Shown here one piece after another: positions 43,424 through 53,088 of a stretch of 64,000 nucleotides of DNA; positions within the stretch are counted from its first letter, which is position 1; each line of letters opens with the position of its first letter. A program made the position numbers and the translations under genes. The notes beneath the pieces were generated by a model. That model searched no databases. It was given only the letters and a program-made list of their open reading frames with translations, and was not told where the DNA came from. This stretch comes from an uncultured Collinsella sp. (GTDB taxonomy: Bacteria; Actinomycetota; Coriobacteriia; Coriobacteriales; Coriobacteriaceae), in the NCBI GenBank assembly GCA_900552685.1, contig USAJ01000004.1, positions 1 to 64,000 on the forward strand, in the 5' to 3' direction.

Positions 43424-44946
43424 TGGCGTTCGAGACCTTTGCCGTGCACGCGGCCTGTATCCGCGGCGTCGAGGCAATTCCCGTCACCGTCGAGGTCTCG
43501 CTTGCCGGTGGCGTTCCGGGTATCCAGATGCTCGGCATTCCGAGTATGGAGGTGATGGAGTCGCGCGGGCGTATCCGGTGCGCCATGCGCTCGGCCGGCT
43601 TCGAGATTCCTCGGTCTGGCATTACCGTCAACCTAGCACCCGGCGATATCCGTAAAACTGGCAGCGGTTTTGACCTGCCGATTGCCATCGCGGTTCTGGC
43701 GGCCGATGGGCAGATTCCCCGTGACAACCTCGATCGCTGCCTTATCGCAGGTGAGCTTGGTCTGGACGGCACGGTGCTGCCCGTCAAGGGCGAGGTGGCG
43801 TTTCAGCTGTTGGCGCGCGATATGGGGCTTTCCTTTATCGCCGGCAGGTCCGATCAGCACGTGCCGCTTGCGGGCGTTGACTGTGGGTTTATCGACCACC
43901 TATCTCAGCTTGCCCATGGCATGGGGGACGCCGCACGGCATTACCTGGATTCTGAAGTGCTCGAGGCGACTTTTGAGCCCGAGCTCGATTATGCCGACGT
44001 GCTGGGACAGGAGGTCGCTAAACGTGGTATGGCGCTTGCGGCCGCCGGCGAGCTCGGCCTGCTCATGATCGGCTCGCCTGGTTCGGGCAAGACCATGCTT
44101 GCGCGGCGCATGACGGGCATTTTGCCCAAGCTTTCTCTCGAGGATCAACAAGAGGCACTGTGCATCCATTCGGTCTTGGGCGAGAACATCGATGGACTGC
44201 TTGCGGGGCATCGCCCCTTCCGCAGTCCGCATCACAGTATTTCGACCGCGGGACTCATCGGCGGCGGGCGTCCGGTGCATCCGGGCGAAATTAGCCTGGC
44301 TCATGGCGGCGTGCTCTTTTTGGACGAGCTTGCCGAGTTTCCTACCGGCGTGCTTCAGACGCTGCGTCAGCCCATCGAACGCGGCTACGTCAGGATCGTG
44401 CGCGTTGACGGGGCCTTTACGTTCCCGTCGCGCTTTCAGCTGCTGGCTGCGAGCAATCCCTGCCCCTGCGGGTTTTTGGGCGATCGCGAAGTGCCGTGTC
44501 GCTGTTCCGCGTCGATGGTCGAGCGCTACCGGGGCAAGTTGCGCGGTCCTTTGGCTGATCGTATCGACATGATGATCGATGTGACCCGCCCCGATCCCCA
44601 GGTGATCATTGAGGGCGCGGAGGGTATGTCATCGGCCGAGCTGCGCGATTACGTCGTGCGTGGGCGCGCCTTTCGCGCCTGGCGTGAATCCCGTATGGAC
44701 GATGCGGACACCGAGGCCGAGGAAGACGAGTCGCGGTCCATTGACGGCGTCGTTTCGACCTTTGGGCTTGATGAGGCTGCCGAGAAATGCGTGCTTGGCC
44801 TGTCGAAGCGCACACATCTTACGGGTCGCGGCATCGTGCGCCTGGTACGCATCGCACGCACGATTGCCGATGTCTCCGAAAGCGAACGCGTGACGCAGGA
44901 TCACGTGCTCGAGGCGGCGATGTTCCAGGGAAGGAGGGACCAATAA
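43423..44946 (+). CDS. comM: ComM / YifB-family Mg-chelatase-like AAA+ ATPase
   Basis: A 507-residue AAA+ protein. ComM is a branch-migration helicase that helps integrate incoming DNA in naturally competent bacteria. An N-terminal Lon-like domain (GGVPGIQMLGIPS, then ITVNLAPGDIRKTGSGFDLPIAIAVL) is followed by Walker A GSPGSGKT (217-224). GVLFLDELAEF is the Walker B, and a C-terminal helical domain completes the protein. The ATG overlaps the yraN stop. The dprA ATG overlaps its TAA. Confidence 0.94.
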   Translation: MAFETFAVHAACIRGVEAIPVTVEVSLAGGVPGIQMLGIPSMEVMESRGRIRCAMRSAGFEIPRSGITVNLAPGDIRKTGSGFDLPIAIAVLAADGQIPRDNLDRCLIAGELGLDGTVLPVKGEVAFQLLARDMGLSFIAGRSDQHVPLAGVDCGFIDHLSQLAHGMGDAARHYLDSEVLEATFEPELDYADVLGQEVAKRGMALAAAGELGLLMIGSPGSGKTMLARRMTGILPKLSLEDQQEALCIHSVLGENIDGLLAGHRPFRSPHHSISTAGLIGGGRPVHPGEISLAHGGVLFLDELAEFPTGVLQTLRQPIERGYVRIVRVDGAFTFPSRFQLLAASNPCPCGFLGDREVPCRCSASMVERYRGKLRGPLADRIDMMIDVTRPDPQVIIEGAEGMSSAELRDYVVRGRAFRAWRESRMDDADTEAEEDESRSIDGVVSTFGLDEAAEKCVLGLSKRTHLTGRGIVRLVRIARTIADVSESERVTQDHVLEAAMFQGRRDQ

Positions 44947-45878
44947 TGGGCGAGGGGTATTTCGAGCTGCATCCAGGTGATACGTTGTATCCCGAGACCG
45001 TTTTGGAGCTTTCTGATGTACCCCAGACGCTCTATGTGCGCGGCAACCCCGAGGTGCTTTCGACGCCCGCGCTCTCCATCATCGGCGCACGCAAGGCATC
45101 GCCGTACGGTCTCGCCGTGGCAGAGCTTGCGGCCAAGGTGGCAGTTGAGGCGGGAGTGACGGTGGTCTCGGGCGGTGCGGTCGGCTGCGACCAGGCGTCG
45201 GGCTGGGCTGCGGTCAACGCCGGGGGCAAACACGTCGTGGTACTGGGGACCGGCGCCGATGTTGTCTATCCGCGCTCGAGCGCCGGCCTCATCTCGCGCA
45301 CACTCGAGACGGGCGGCGCGGTCGTGTCCATTTCGCCGTGGGGTATGGGACCGCGTAAGTTCGCCTTTCCACGGCGCAATCGCGTAATTGCCGCCTTGTC
45401 GCAGGCACTCTTTGTTTCCGAGGCGGGCATGCCCTCGGGTACGTTCTCCACGGCGGAGGCCGCCATGGACTTGGGGCGAGAGCTCCTTGCAGTGCCGGGC
45501 TCCATCCTTTCGCCCGAGTCGCGCGGGACCAACTATCTCATCGCTAACGGAGCCTGCTGCATCATCGACGAGGAATCAATTGAGATGGCCATCTCGCGCA
45601 TCTACGGCACGCTGCGCTACTCGCGCCCCGATGCACCTGGCATCGCCGATCTGGACCCCACGCAGCAGGCCGTGATGCACGCGCTTATCGCCTCGCCGCT
45701 CAAGGTCGACGATATTGCCTCGCTCGTCTCGCTTGATGCTGTCGGCGTGCTCAAGCTCTTGGGCTCGCTCGAGCTCGAGGGTCTTATCGAGCGCATGATG
45801 GATGGAAGGTATGCGCCCTCAAAGTTTGCGCTTCACGCCCAGACGCCCTTCGGTCACAATGGAAAGCGTGTCAATTAG
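44946..45878 (+). CDS. dprA: DNA processing protein DprA
   Basis: Loads RecA onto incoming single-stranded DNA. The 310-residue protein has a Rossmann domain with IIGARKASPYG, VVSGGAVGCDQ (75-83) and the SEAGMPSGTFSTA region. A C-terminal winged helix for DNA binding (HALIASPLKVDDIASLVSLD) follows. The ATG shares one base with the comM stop, so yraN-comM-dprA is one coupled unit. No uptake machinery is in this window. Confidence 0.94.
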   Translation: MGEGYFELHPGDTLYPETVLELSDVPQTLYVRGNPEVLSTPALSIIGARKASPYGLAVAELAAKVAVEAGVTVVSGGAVGCDQASGWAAVNAGGKHVVVLGTGADVVYPRSSAGLISRTLETGGAVVSISPWGMGPRKFAFPRRNRVIAALSQALFVSEAGMPSGTFSTAEAAMDLGRELLAVPGSILSPESRGTNYLIANGACCIIDEESIEMAISRIYGTLRYSRPDAPGIADLDPTQQAVMHALIASPLKVDDIASLVSLDAVGVLKLLGSLELEGLIERMMDGRYAPSKFALHAQTPFGHNGKRVN

Positions 45879-45892
45879 AAAGGTGTTTGCAG

Positions 45893-47230
45893 ATGCAGTT
45901 CGATCAGGTAACGGTTATCGGTGGCGGTCTGGCGGGTTCGGAATGTGCGATCCAGCTGGCAGATCGCGGGTTTGCCGTAAAACTGTGCGAGATGCGCCCC
46001 CAGGTGAGCTCTCCGGCCCACCATACCGATCACTTGGCCGAGCTCGTCTGCTCAAATTCGTTTAAGTCAACCCGTCCGGATTCCGCTGCTGGCCTGCTTA
46101 AGGCCGAGCTCGAGCGCATGGGCTCGGTGCTGCTCGATTGCGCCCATCGTGCGGCCGTTCCCGCTGGCGGTGCCCTGGCGGTCGACCGCGTCAAGTTTTC
46201 CGGGCTTGTTGAGGCCGAGGTTGCCTCCCGACCCAATATCGAGGTTGTGCACGGCGAGGTTACGCAGATTCCCGAGGGCCATGTGGTCATTGCCGCGGGC
46301 CCGCTGTGTTCACCGGCATTGAGTGAAGAGGTCATGAAGCTCGTCGGTGGCGATGCCTTGGCGTTCTTTGACGCCGCGGCGCCGATCGTCGATGCCTCCA
46401 CGCTTGATATGGACGTGCTGTTCTCGCAGTCGCGCTACGAGGAGCAGGGGAGCGGCGACTATCTCAACGCTCCGCTCAACAAGGAGGAGTACGAGGCCTT
46501 TATCGAGGCGCTCACCACCGCCGACCGCGTCGTGCTTAAGGACTTTGAGGGTGGCGACCTGTTCCAGGCCTGTCAGCCTGCCGAGGAAGTTGCCCGCACC
46601 GGCAAGGATGCCATCCGCTTTGGTGCCATGAAGCCCGTCGGCCTGACCGACCCGCGTACCGGACGTCGCCCCTGGGCGGCGATTCAGCTGCGCGCCGAGA
46701 ACAAGGAAAAGACCGCCTATAACCTGGTGGGCTTCCAGACAAATCTGACTTTTGGCGAGCAGAAGCGTGTCTTCCACATGGTTCCCGGTTTGGAGAATGC
46801 CGAGTTCTTCCGTTATGGCGTCATGCACCGCAATACCTTTGTCGATGCGCCGCACGTTCTTGACGGCACCTTTGCCGTGCCCGGTACCGGCGTGCGTCTG
46901 GCCGGTCAGATCACCGGTACCGAGGGATACATGGAAGCCGTGGCGACAGGTCTGCTCGCGGCGCTCAACACCTATGCCGAGGCTATCGGTGCCGCGGGCG
47001 TCGAGTTGCCGCGTGTGGGTGCCCTGGGTGCGCTCGTGGGCTATGCGACCGATCCTGCCACCGTGGGCTATCAGCCTATGCATGTCAACTTTGGCCTGGT
47101 GCCGCCGCTCGAGGACGGTAAGCGCCGCAGCAAGCGCGACCGCTATCAGGCCTATGCGGACCGTGCGCTCGAGGCCCTCGATGCCTACTTGGCCACGCGT
47201 TCCGACTTGTTTGGAGGCGACCGGTCATAG
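45893..47230 (+). CDS. trmFO: methylene-tetrahydrofolate tRNA (uracil-5)-methyltransferase
   Basis: Makes the T54 ribothymidine of tRNAs using folate and FAD. The 445-residue protein has the FAD site VIGGGLAGSE (8-17). It also has ELVCSNSFKSTRPDSAAGLLK, FGAMKPVGLTDPRTG and the C-terminal GALGALVGYATDP. ATG 45893 has AAAGGTG upstream. It is 14 bases after dprA. The stop TAG overlaps the presumed unusual start of the next gene. Confidence 0.95.
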   Translation: MQFDQVTVIGGGLAGSECAIQLADRGFAVKLCEMRPQVSSPAHHTDHLAELVCSNSFKSTRPDSAAGLLKAELERMGSVLLDCAHRAAVPAGGALAVDRVKFSGLVEAEVASRPNIEVVHGEVTQIPEGHVVIAAGPLCSPALSEEVMKLVGGDALAFFDAAAPIVDASTLDMDVLFSQSRYEEQGSGDYLNAPLNKEEYEAFIEALTTADRVVLKDFEGGDLFQACQPAEEVARTGKDAIRFGAMKPVGLTDPRTGRRPWAAIQLRAENKEKTAYNLVGFQTNLTFGEQKRVFHMVPGLENAEFFRYGVMHRNTFVDAPHVLDGTFAVPGTGVRLAGQITGTEGYMEAVATGLLAALNTYAEAIGAAGVELPRVGALGALVGYATDPATVGYQPMHVNFGLVPPLEDGKRRSKRDRYQAYADRALEALDAYLATRSDLFGGDRS

Positions 47231-48147
47231 CCTTTGACCTGTACGACACCGTCGACTCTTTTATCGCCTATATCGCACGCGTTGAGGGGCTTTCTCCCAA
47301 CACGGTGACGGCCTATGGCTCGAGGCTAGAGCGCTTTGCTGCCTGGTGCGAGCGCGAGGGCATCGACGCTCGCGCCGCCGACGTACGGACCGTTCGTTCC
47401 TATTTGGCCGAGCTGTCGCGTGGCCAGGCGGCGGCTCGGACCCTTGCGGCACACCTGTCTGCCATTCGCTCACTCTATCGCTGGATGGCTGCCGAGGGGA
47501 TTGTCGAGGGCGATTCGGTCTCGGCGATCGCATCGCCCAAGCTGCCGCGTGACCTGCCGGGCGTCCTTACGACCCAGCAGGTTGAGGCGCTGCTCAAGAC
47601 GCCTGATACCTCGACGCCCGCGGGACTGCGCGATGCGGCGATGCTTGAGTTGCTCTATGCCTCCGGCGCGCGAATCTCGGAGCTCGCGGCGCTCAACGTG
47701 GAGTCTATTGGTTGGTCCGAGCGAACGCTGCGACTTTGGGGCAAGGGGAGCAAGGAGCGTATCGTCCCTCTGTATCGTCGTGCGCTCGAGGCGACGCGTC
47801 TCTATATTGAGGAGGGGAGGCCGGAGTTGCTCGCTCAGGCAAAGCGCCGTGACCCCGCTACCGGGCCGCATCCGCTGCTTATATCGGCGCGCGGCAATCG
47901 CATGAGTGCCGCCATGCTCAGGCGGCGGTTCCATATGCTGGCGACGCTCGCCGGCATTCCGGCCGACATTGCCCCGCATGCGATGCGCCATACCTTTGCG
48001 ACCGACTTGCTCGAGGGCGGTGCGGACCTGCGCTCGGTTCAAGAGCTGCTGGGTCATGCGAGCCTGTCCACGACGCAGATTTACACGCACCTCACGCCCG
48101 ATCGGCTCAAACGTGCCGTGGCTCAAGCCCATCCCCGCGGCGAATAG
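47227..48147 (+). CDS. xerC: XerC/XerD-type tyrosine recombinase with uncertain start
   Basis: A site-specific recombinase, probably for chromosome dimer resolution. The N-terminal SAM-like domain starts with DTVDSFIAYIARVEGLSPNTVTAY. The catalytic domain has ASGARISELAAL (Arg), HAMRHTFATDLLEGGADLRSVQELLGHASLSTTQIYTHL with HxxR, His and nucleophile Tyr. No ATG, GTG or TTG lies where the protein should begin. The GGAGG at 47213-47217 points to the ATA at 47227, giving 306 residues. The first GTG is at 47305 and would remove about 26 residues of the DNA-binding domain. The xerC label follows the trmFO-xerC order of Firmicutes; XerD is not excluded. Confidence 0.8.
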   Translation: MAFDLYDTVDSFIAYIARVEGLSPNTVTAYGSRLERFAAWCEREGIDARAADVRTVRSYLAELSRGQAAARTLAAHLSAIRSLYRWMAAEGIVEGDSVSAIASPKLPRDLPGVLTTQQVEALLKTPDTSTPAGLRDAAMLELLYASGARISELAALNVESIGWSERTLRLWGKGSKERIVPLYRRALEATRLYIEEGRPELLAQAKRRDPATGPHPLLISARGNRMSAAMLRRRFHMLATLAGIPADIAPHAMRHTFATDLLEGGADLRSVQELLGHASLSTTQIYTHLTPDRLKRAVAQAHPRGE

Positions 48148-48196
48148 TGGCTGGGACGTCCCGCGCCGCACTCAGGTGTGTGGTTTTGATTGCGGG

Positions 48197-48225
48197 TTGG
48201 CAGGAAGATGCATTCCTGCTATCAT
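48197..48225 (+). promoter_or_regulatory. promoter of rpsB-tsf
   Basis: TTGGCA (48197-48202) and TATCAT (48220-48225) are 17 bases apart. A leader of about 135 bases follows. It contains a CCCGG/CCGGG hairpin near 48292-48316 and could serve in S2 autoregulation. Confidence 0.7.
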
Positions 48226-48366
48226 TCATCGGGTTGCTTCACGGCAACATGTTTTTATCACGCACGCGCGGCTACTTCATACCGTGGTGCCCGGGCTTTG
48301 GTAGCACATGTCCGGGTTGGTTTTGGAGGATGACCCCGCGCGGAGGCAAACCACAGGAGGTTTAAC

Positions 48367-49095
48367 ATGGCTACCAAGATTAATATCCGCACCCTGCTCG
48401 AGGCCGGCTGCCACTTCGGTCACCAGACCCGTCGCTGGAACCCCAAGATGAAGCCGTTCATCTTCGGTGAGCGCAACGGCATCTACATCCTCGACCTCAA
48501 GCAGACCATCCTCGACGCCGACCAGGCCTACACCTTCGTCAAGAACGTCGCCAAGGGTGGCAACGTGCTGTTCGTCGGCACCAAGAAGCAGGCTCAGGAG
48601 GCCGTCAAGAACGCTGCTGAGCGCGCCAACATGCCTTACATCAACCAGCGTTGGCTCGGCGGTATGCTGACCAACTTCGTCACCATCCGCTCCCGCATCA
48701 ATCGCATGGAGGAGCTCGAGGCCATGGTCGAGGACGGCCGCATGGCTGTTCTGCCCAAGAAGGAGCAGGCTGTTCTCGGCAAGGAGCTCACCAAGCTCCA
48801 GACCAACCTCGGTGGCGCCCGCGACATGAAGGGTCTGCCCCAGGCTCTCTTCGTCATCGACACCAAGCGCGAGGAGAACGCCATCAAGGAGGCCCAGCGC
48901 CTGAACATCCCCGTCGTCGCTCTGATCGACACCAACTCCGATCCCGACGAGGTCGAGTACGGCATCCCCTGCAACGATGACGCTATCTCCGCTGTCACCC
49001 TTATGTGCGAGCTCATGGCTGACGCCTGCCTCGCTGGCTCCGGCAAGGAGCAGGTCTCCGAGGCCGAGATGGCCGCTGAGCCCAAGGCCGAGTAA
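48367..49095 (+). CDS. rpsB: 30S ribosomal protein S2
   Basis: A 242-residue protein with RTLLEAGCHFGHQTRRWNPKM, ILDLKQTI, FVGTKKQAQEAV and NQRWLGGMLTNF, all family blocks. The ATG has AGGAGG six bases upstream. tsf follows in the usual pair. Confidence 0.97.
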   Translation: MATKINIRTLLEAGCHFGHQTRRWNPKMKPFIFGERNGIYILDLKQTILDADQAYTFVKNVAKGGNVLFVGTKKQAQEAVKNAAERANMPYINQRWLGGMLTNFVTIRSRINRMEELEAMVEDGRMAVLPKKEQAVLGKELTKLQTNLGGARDMKGLPQALFVIDTKREENAIKEAQRLNIPVVALIDTNSDPDEVEYGIPCNDDAISAVTLMCELMADACLAGSGKEQVSEAEMAAEPKAE

Positions 49096-49140
49096 ATCAG
49101 TCTTAGTTAATTCTTTTTCATCTCTTTGAAAGGAACCACA

Positions 49141-50010
49141 ATGGCCCAGATTACCGCCGCTATGGTCAAGCAGCTCCGCGAGATGACCGACTCCCCGATG
49201 ATGGAGTGCAAGAAGGCTCTCGTCGAGGCTGACGGCGACATGGACGCCGCTGTCGACGTTCTGCGTAAGAACGGCCTTGCCAAGGCTGCCAAGAAGGCTG
49301 GCCGTGAGACCAACGAGGGCGCTGTCGCCGCGTTCGTCTCCGAGGATGGCAAGACCGGCGCTCTGCTCGAGCTCTCCTGCGAGACCGACTTCGTTGGCTC
49401 CAACGCCAAGTTCACTGGCTTTGCTTCCAAGGTCGCTGAGGTTGTCGCTACCACCGAGCCTGCTGACGTCGACGCTCTGCTCGAGAAGCCGATGGGCGAG
49501 GAGACCGTTTCCTCCGAGCTCACCGAGATGATTCACATCATGGGCGAGAACATGAAGATCTCCCGCTTCGCTGCCCGCAAGGCCGAGAACGGCGCGCTCG
49601 CTTCTTACATCCACATGGGTGGTAAGATCGGCGTCCTCGTCGAGTTCGCCTTCGAGAAGGCCGAGACCGCTCAGGCTGAGTCCTTCAAGACCTTCGCTCA
49701 CGACGTTGCCCTTCAGGTTGCCGCCGTCGCCCCGATCTGCGCTACCCGCGATCAGGTTCCGGCCGAGACCGTCGAGCACGAGAAGCAGATCTACATGGCC
49801 CAGGCTGCCGAGTCCGGCAAGCCCGAGGCTATTCAGGAGAAGATGGCTGTCGGCCGTCTGGAGAAGTTCTACAAGCAGTCCGTGCTTACCGAGCAGGAGT
49901 TCATCAAGGACAGCTCCCTCACCATCAAGAAGTACGCTGAGCAGGTCTCCAAGGAGCTCGGCGACACCATTACCGTCGTTGCCTTTGACCGTCTGGTCCG
50001 TGGCGAGTAA
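49141..50010 (+). CDS. tsf: elongation factor Ts
   Basis: The guanine-nucleotide exchange factor of EF-Tu. The 289-residue protein begins ITAAMVKQLREMTDSPMMECKKAL, the UBA-like N-terminal domain with the conserved contact loop. It continues with ETDFVGSNAKF, and the two-part core ends in VVAFDRLVRGE. ATG 49141 has AAAGGA upstream. A terminator follows. Confidence 0.97.
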   Translation: MAQITAAMVKQLREMTDSPMMECKKALVEADGDMDAAVDVLRKNGLAKAAKKAGRETNEGAVAAFVSEDGKTGALLELSCETDFVGSNAKFTGFASKVAEVVATTEPADVDALLEKPMGEETVSSELTEMIHIMGENMKISRFAARKAENGALASYIHMGGKIGVLVEFAFEKAETAQAESFKTFAHDVALQVAAVAPICATRDQVPAETVEHEKQIYMAQAAESGKPEAIQEKMAVGRLEKFYKQSVLTEQEFIKDSSLTIKKYAEQVSKELGDTITVVAFDRLVRGE

Positions 50011-50033
50011 ATAAGCTCTTGTAGCTGGTAATG

Positions 50034-50068
50034 AGCAGGCTGTGGGTTTTACTCACAGCCTGCTTTTT
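50034..50068 (+). terminator. terminator after tsf
   Basis: A perfect 11-bp stem (50034-50044 with 50054-50064) is followed by TTTTT, separating rpsB-tsf from pyrH. Confidence 0.85.
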
Positions 50069-50128
50069 CATGGCTCTTCTTAGAGCCTTTGATAGAATGT
50101 TGAGAGTTCAATCTAAAGGAGGATCGCT

Positions 50129-50851
50129 TTGTCCGACATCCGATATAAACGCGTGCTTCTTAAGCTTTCCGGCGAAGCGCTGATGGGCGACGGCCAATAT
50201 GGCATCGACCCCAAGGTTACCGACCATCTTGCTAAGCAGGTCAAGGAGCTGCTCGCCGTTGGCCATGAGGTCGGCGTCGTTGTCGGCGGCGGCAATATTT
50301 TCCGCGGCATGGCAGGCGCTGCCGGTGGCATGGAGCGTGCTCAGGCCGACTACATGGGCATGCTGGCAACCGTTATGAACGCGCTCGCCCTGCAGGATGC
50401 CTTCGAGCATAACGATGTTCCCTGCCGCGTGATGAGCGCTATCCAGATGAACGAGATCTGCGAGCCCTATATTCGCCGTCGCGCCATCAACCACCTTTCC
50501 AAGGGCAACGTCGTTATTTTTGCCGCCGGTTCGGGCAATCCGTACTTTACGACCGACACCGCCGCGGCTCTTCGTGCGTGTGAGATCGGCGCCGAGATTC
50601 TGATTAAAGCCACCAAGGTTGACGGCATCTACGACAAGGATCCAGTTAAGTGCGCCGATGCCGTCCGTTTTGACAAGATTACCTATCACGAGGTGCTCGT
50701 CCGCGGCCTGCAGGTTATGGATTCCACGGCTACGGCACTGTGCCAGGATAACCGTATGCCGATTTTGGTCCTCAACATCGATGGCGAGGACACCGTCAAG
50801 CGCGCGCTCGCGGGTGAGCCCGTCGGCACGCTCGTCTATCAGGAGGATTAA
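50129..50851 (+). CDS. pyrH: UMP kinase
   Basis: Phosphorylates UMP to UDP. The 240-residue amino-acid-kinase-fold protein has RVLLKLSGEAL, VVVGGGNIFRG, the RAQADYMGMLATVMNALAL block and FAAGSGNPYFTTDTAAALRA. The start is TTG with AAAGGAGG about six bases upstream. It opens the long operon pyrH-frr-uppS-cdsA-dxr-rseP-ispG-proS. Confidence 0.96.
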   Translation: MSDIRYKRVLLKLSGEALMGDGQYGIDPKVTDHLAKQVKELLAVGHEVGVVVGGGNIFRGMAGAAGGMERAQADYMGMLATVMNALALQDAFEHNDVPCRVMSAIQMNEICEPYIRRRAINHLSKGNVVIFAAGSGNPYFTTDTAAALRACEIGAEILIKATKVDGIYDKDPVKCADAVRFDKITYHEVLVRGLQVMDSTATALCQDNRMPILVLNIDGEDTVKRALAGEPVGTLVYQED

Positions 50852-50853
50852 GC

Positions 50854-51390
50854 ATGGCAGAGAACATCACCGCCAATATGGACAAGTCGCTCGAGTCCCT
50901 CAAGCATAACTTCTCCAAGGTCCGTACCGGCCGCGCCAATGCCAACATTCTGTCCGACATCACCGTCGATTATTACGGTGTTCCCACGCCGGTCACGCAG
51001 GTTGCCGCCGTCAAGACCCCTGAGGCCCACATGCTGCTCATCGAGCCGTGGGACAAGGCGCTTATCAACGCTATCGTCAAGGCCATTGGCGCTTCCGATC
51101 TGGGTATTACCCCCAACTCCGATGGCACCGTTGTTCGTCTGCCGTTCCCGGCTCCCACCGAGGAGCGCCGTCGCGAGCTCGTTAAGGAGTGCCGCGAGTA
51201 CGCCGAGCAGGCCAAGGTGTCTATCCGTAACATTCGTCGCGACTTCAACAACAAACTCGAGCGCGATGAGGAGCTCACCGAGGACGATGTCCGTCGCGAG
51301 CAGGCCAAGGTCCAGAAGCACACCGATGAGTATGTCGCCAAGGTCGAGGAGCTTCTGAAGGAAAAAGAAGCCGAGGTCATGGAGATCTAA
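50854..51390 (+). CDS. frr: ribosome recycling factor
   Basis: Splits post-termination ribosomes with EF-G. The 178-residue protein is slightly shorter than the usual 185 because of a short N-terminus. It has KVRTGRANANILSDITVDYYG and the C-terminal helices with RRDFNNKLERDEELTEDD. The ATG lies two bases after pyrH. Confidence 0.96.
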   Translation: MAENITANMDKSLESLKHNFSKVRTGRANANILSDITVDYYGVPTPVTQVAAVKTPEAHMLLIEPWDKALINAIVKAIGASDLGITPNSDGTVVRLPFPAPTEERRRELVKECREYAEQAKVSIRNIRRDFNNKLERDEELTEDDVRREQAKVQKHTDEYVAKVEELLKEKEAEVMEI

Positions 51391-51391
51391 G

Positions 51392-52186
51392 GTGCAATAC
51401 GACGAGCATAAACTGGTCGAGTACTTTGCCGACGCCCCTGCGGGCGTCGGTTTTTCCGACCTTGACCTCAATAACATTCCGCACCATATCTCGTGCATCA
51501 TGGACGGCAACGGTCGTTGGGCTACGTCGCGCGGTCTTGCACGCACTGAGGGCCACAAGGCGGGCATCGTCTCGCTGCGCGAGATCATTACCGCCTGCGT
51601 GCGTCTGGGCGTCGACGTGCTTTCTGCCTATGCGTTTTCTACCGAAAACTGGAACCGCCCGCAGCATGAGGTCAACGTCTTGATGCATCTGTTTGCCAAG
51701 ACGTTCATCGACGAGCTGCCGCTTCTGAAGCGTGAAAACGTGCGCGTTGTCTTTTTGGGTGACATTTCCGCGCTGCCCAAGAAGACCCGCGACGTTTTTG
51801 AACGCGGTCTTGCCGAGTGCGCCGATCACACCGGTATGACGCTGGCGCTTGCCGTCAACTACGGCGCGCGTGCCGAGATTACCCGCGCTGTCCGTCAGAT
51901 TGCGCTCGATGCCGTCGCCGGCAAGATCGATCCTGCTGCTATCGACGATGATATGGTTGCCTCGCACCTCTATACCGCTGGACTTCCCGATCCGGAGCTT
52001 GTGATTCGCACCTCCGGTGAGCTGCGCCTTTCCAACTATCTGCTGTGGCAGGTGGCTTATTCCGAGTTCTACGTCACCGATACCTATTGGCCCGACTTTG
52101 ATCGTTGGGGCCTTGTCGACGCCATTTTGGCCTATCAGGGCCGTGACCGTAGGTTTGGTGGACTGAGCAAGACCGAGGAGGCTTAA
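51392..52186 (+). CDS. uppS: undecaprenyl diphosphate synthase (isoprenyl transferase)
   Basis: Extends farnesyl diphosphate with isopentenyl units into the lipid carrier of wall synthesis. The 264-residue cis-prenyltransferase has HISCIMDGNGRWA with catalytic Asp38, RTEGHKAG, the YAFSTENWNRP signature and RTSGELRLSNYLLWQ. The start is GTG one base after frr with GGAG upstream. It uses products of dxr and ispG further along the operon. Confidence 0.95.
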   Translation: MQYDEHKLVEYFADAPAGVGFSDLDLNNIPHHISCIMDGNGRWATSRGLARTEGHKAGIVSLREIITACVRLGVDVLSAYAFSTENWNRPQHEVNVLMHLFAKTFIDELPLLKRENVRVVFLGDISALPKKTRDVFERGLAECADHTGMTLALAVNYGARAEITRAVRQIALDAVAGKIDPAAIDDDMVASHLYTAGLPDPELVIRTSGELRLSNYLLWQVAYSEFYVTDTYWPDFDRWGLVDAILAYQGRDRRFGGLSKTEEA

Positions 52187-52188
52187 TC

Positions 52189-53088
52189 GTGTCCGATCGT
52201 CCCAAGGCATCTGCTCCCAAGACACCTGCGCGCAAAGCTGCCACCGCGGGAGCGCCTGCAGCGAAGAGCGGCGCCGGTTCGTGGCTGGCGGGCTTTATTA
52301 CCCGTGCCGCCGCCGGTATCGTCTACGCCGTTGTCTTTATCCTGTGCCTGGTTTTGGGTATCGTGCCCACGGCCATCTTTGTTTCTGTCATGAGCGGTCT
52401 GTGCTGCTATGAGTTTTTCCGTATGACGAGGCTCGATGGCAAGGTTGCCAACGAGCGCCTTGGTATCGCTGCCGCCGTGCTCTTTCCGCTCTCGGCACTG
52501 GGCGATTCGCTGCTGTTGAACGCCCTGCTGTTCGCTTTGATGCTTGCGGTTGGTATCTGGTATGTCTGGTCTCCGCGTACTCGCATCTCTGACGTTGCCG
52601 TGACGCTCATGGGCCCTATCTACACTGGCTTTATGCTGTCGGCTATCGTGCTGCTGCGCGATGCCGTGCCCGGTTTTGCCGGCGCCCTGCTTTCGGTGGG
52701 CGTTTGCGCGTCCCTTTGGGTCTCCGATTCGTTTGCCTACATCGTGGGCAGCCGTATCGGTAAACACAAGATGGTTCCCAAGATCTCTCCCAAAAAGAGC
52801 TGGGAGGGGTTTGTCGGCGGCATCCTGGGCTCGGTTTTGATTTGGCTCATCCTGTGGGCGACGCACCTCTACAAGCTCAGCCTGCCCTATGCGCTGCTGT
52901 GCGGCGTGGTCGTGTCCGTCCTGGGCGTTATCGGCGACCTCATCGAGTCGCGCATCAAGCGTGGCGTGGGCGTCAAGGATTCCGGCAACCTTATCCCGGG
53001 CCATGGCGGTATGCTCGACCGTAGCGACTCGCTTATCTTTGGCTGCATTACCGCGCAGCTGCTTTTGATGATCGGAGGCGTGCTGTAA
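52189..53088 (+). CDS. cdsA: phosphatidate cytidylyltransferase
   Basis: Makes CDP-diacylglycerol for phospholipid synthesis. The 299-residue membrane protein has an Ala/Lys-rich N-terminus of about 35 residues before the first helix. The family signature near the C-terminus is KDSGNLIPGHGGMLDRSDSL. The GTG start lies two bases after uppS with GAGGAG upstream. Its stop overlaps the dxr start (TAATG). Confidence 0.94.
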   Translation: MSDRPKASAPKTPARKAATAGAPAAKSGAGSWLAGFITRAAAGIVYAVVFILCLVLGIVPTAIFVSVMSGLCCYEFFRMTRLDGKVANERLGIAAAVLFPLSALGDSLLLNALLFALMLAVGIWYVWSPRTRISDVAVTLMGPIYTGFMLSAIVLLRDAVPGFAGALLSVGVCASLWVSDSFAYIVGSRIGKHKMVPKISPKKSWEGFVGGILGSVLIWLILWATHLYKLSLPYALLCGVVVSVLGVIGDLIESRIKRGVGVKDSGNLIPGHGGMLDRSDSLIFGCITAQLLLMIGGVL

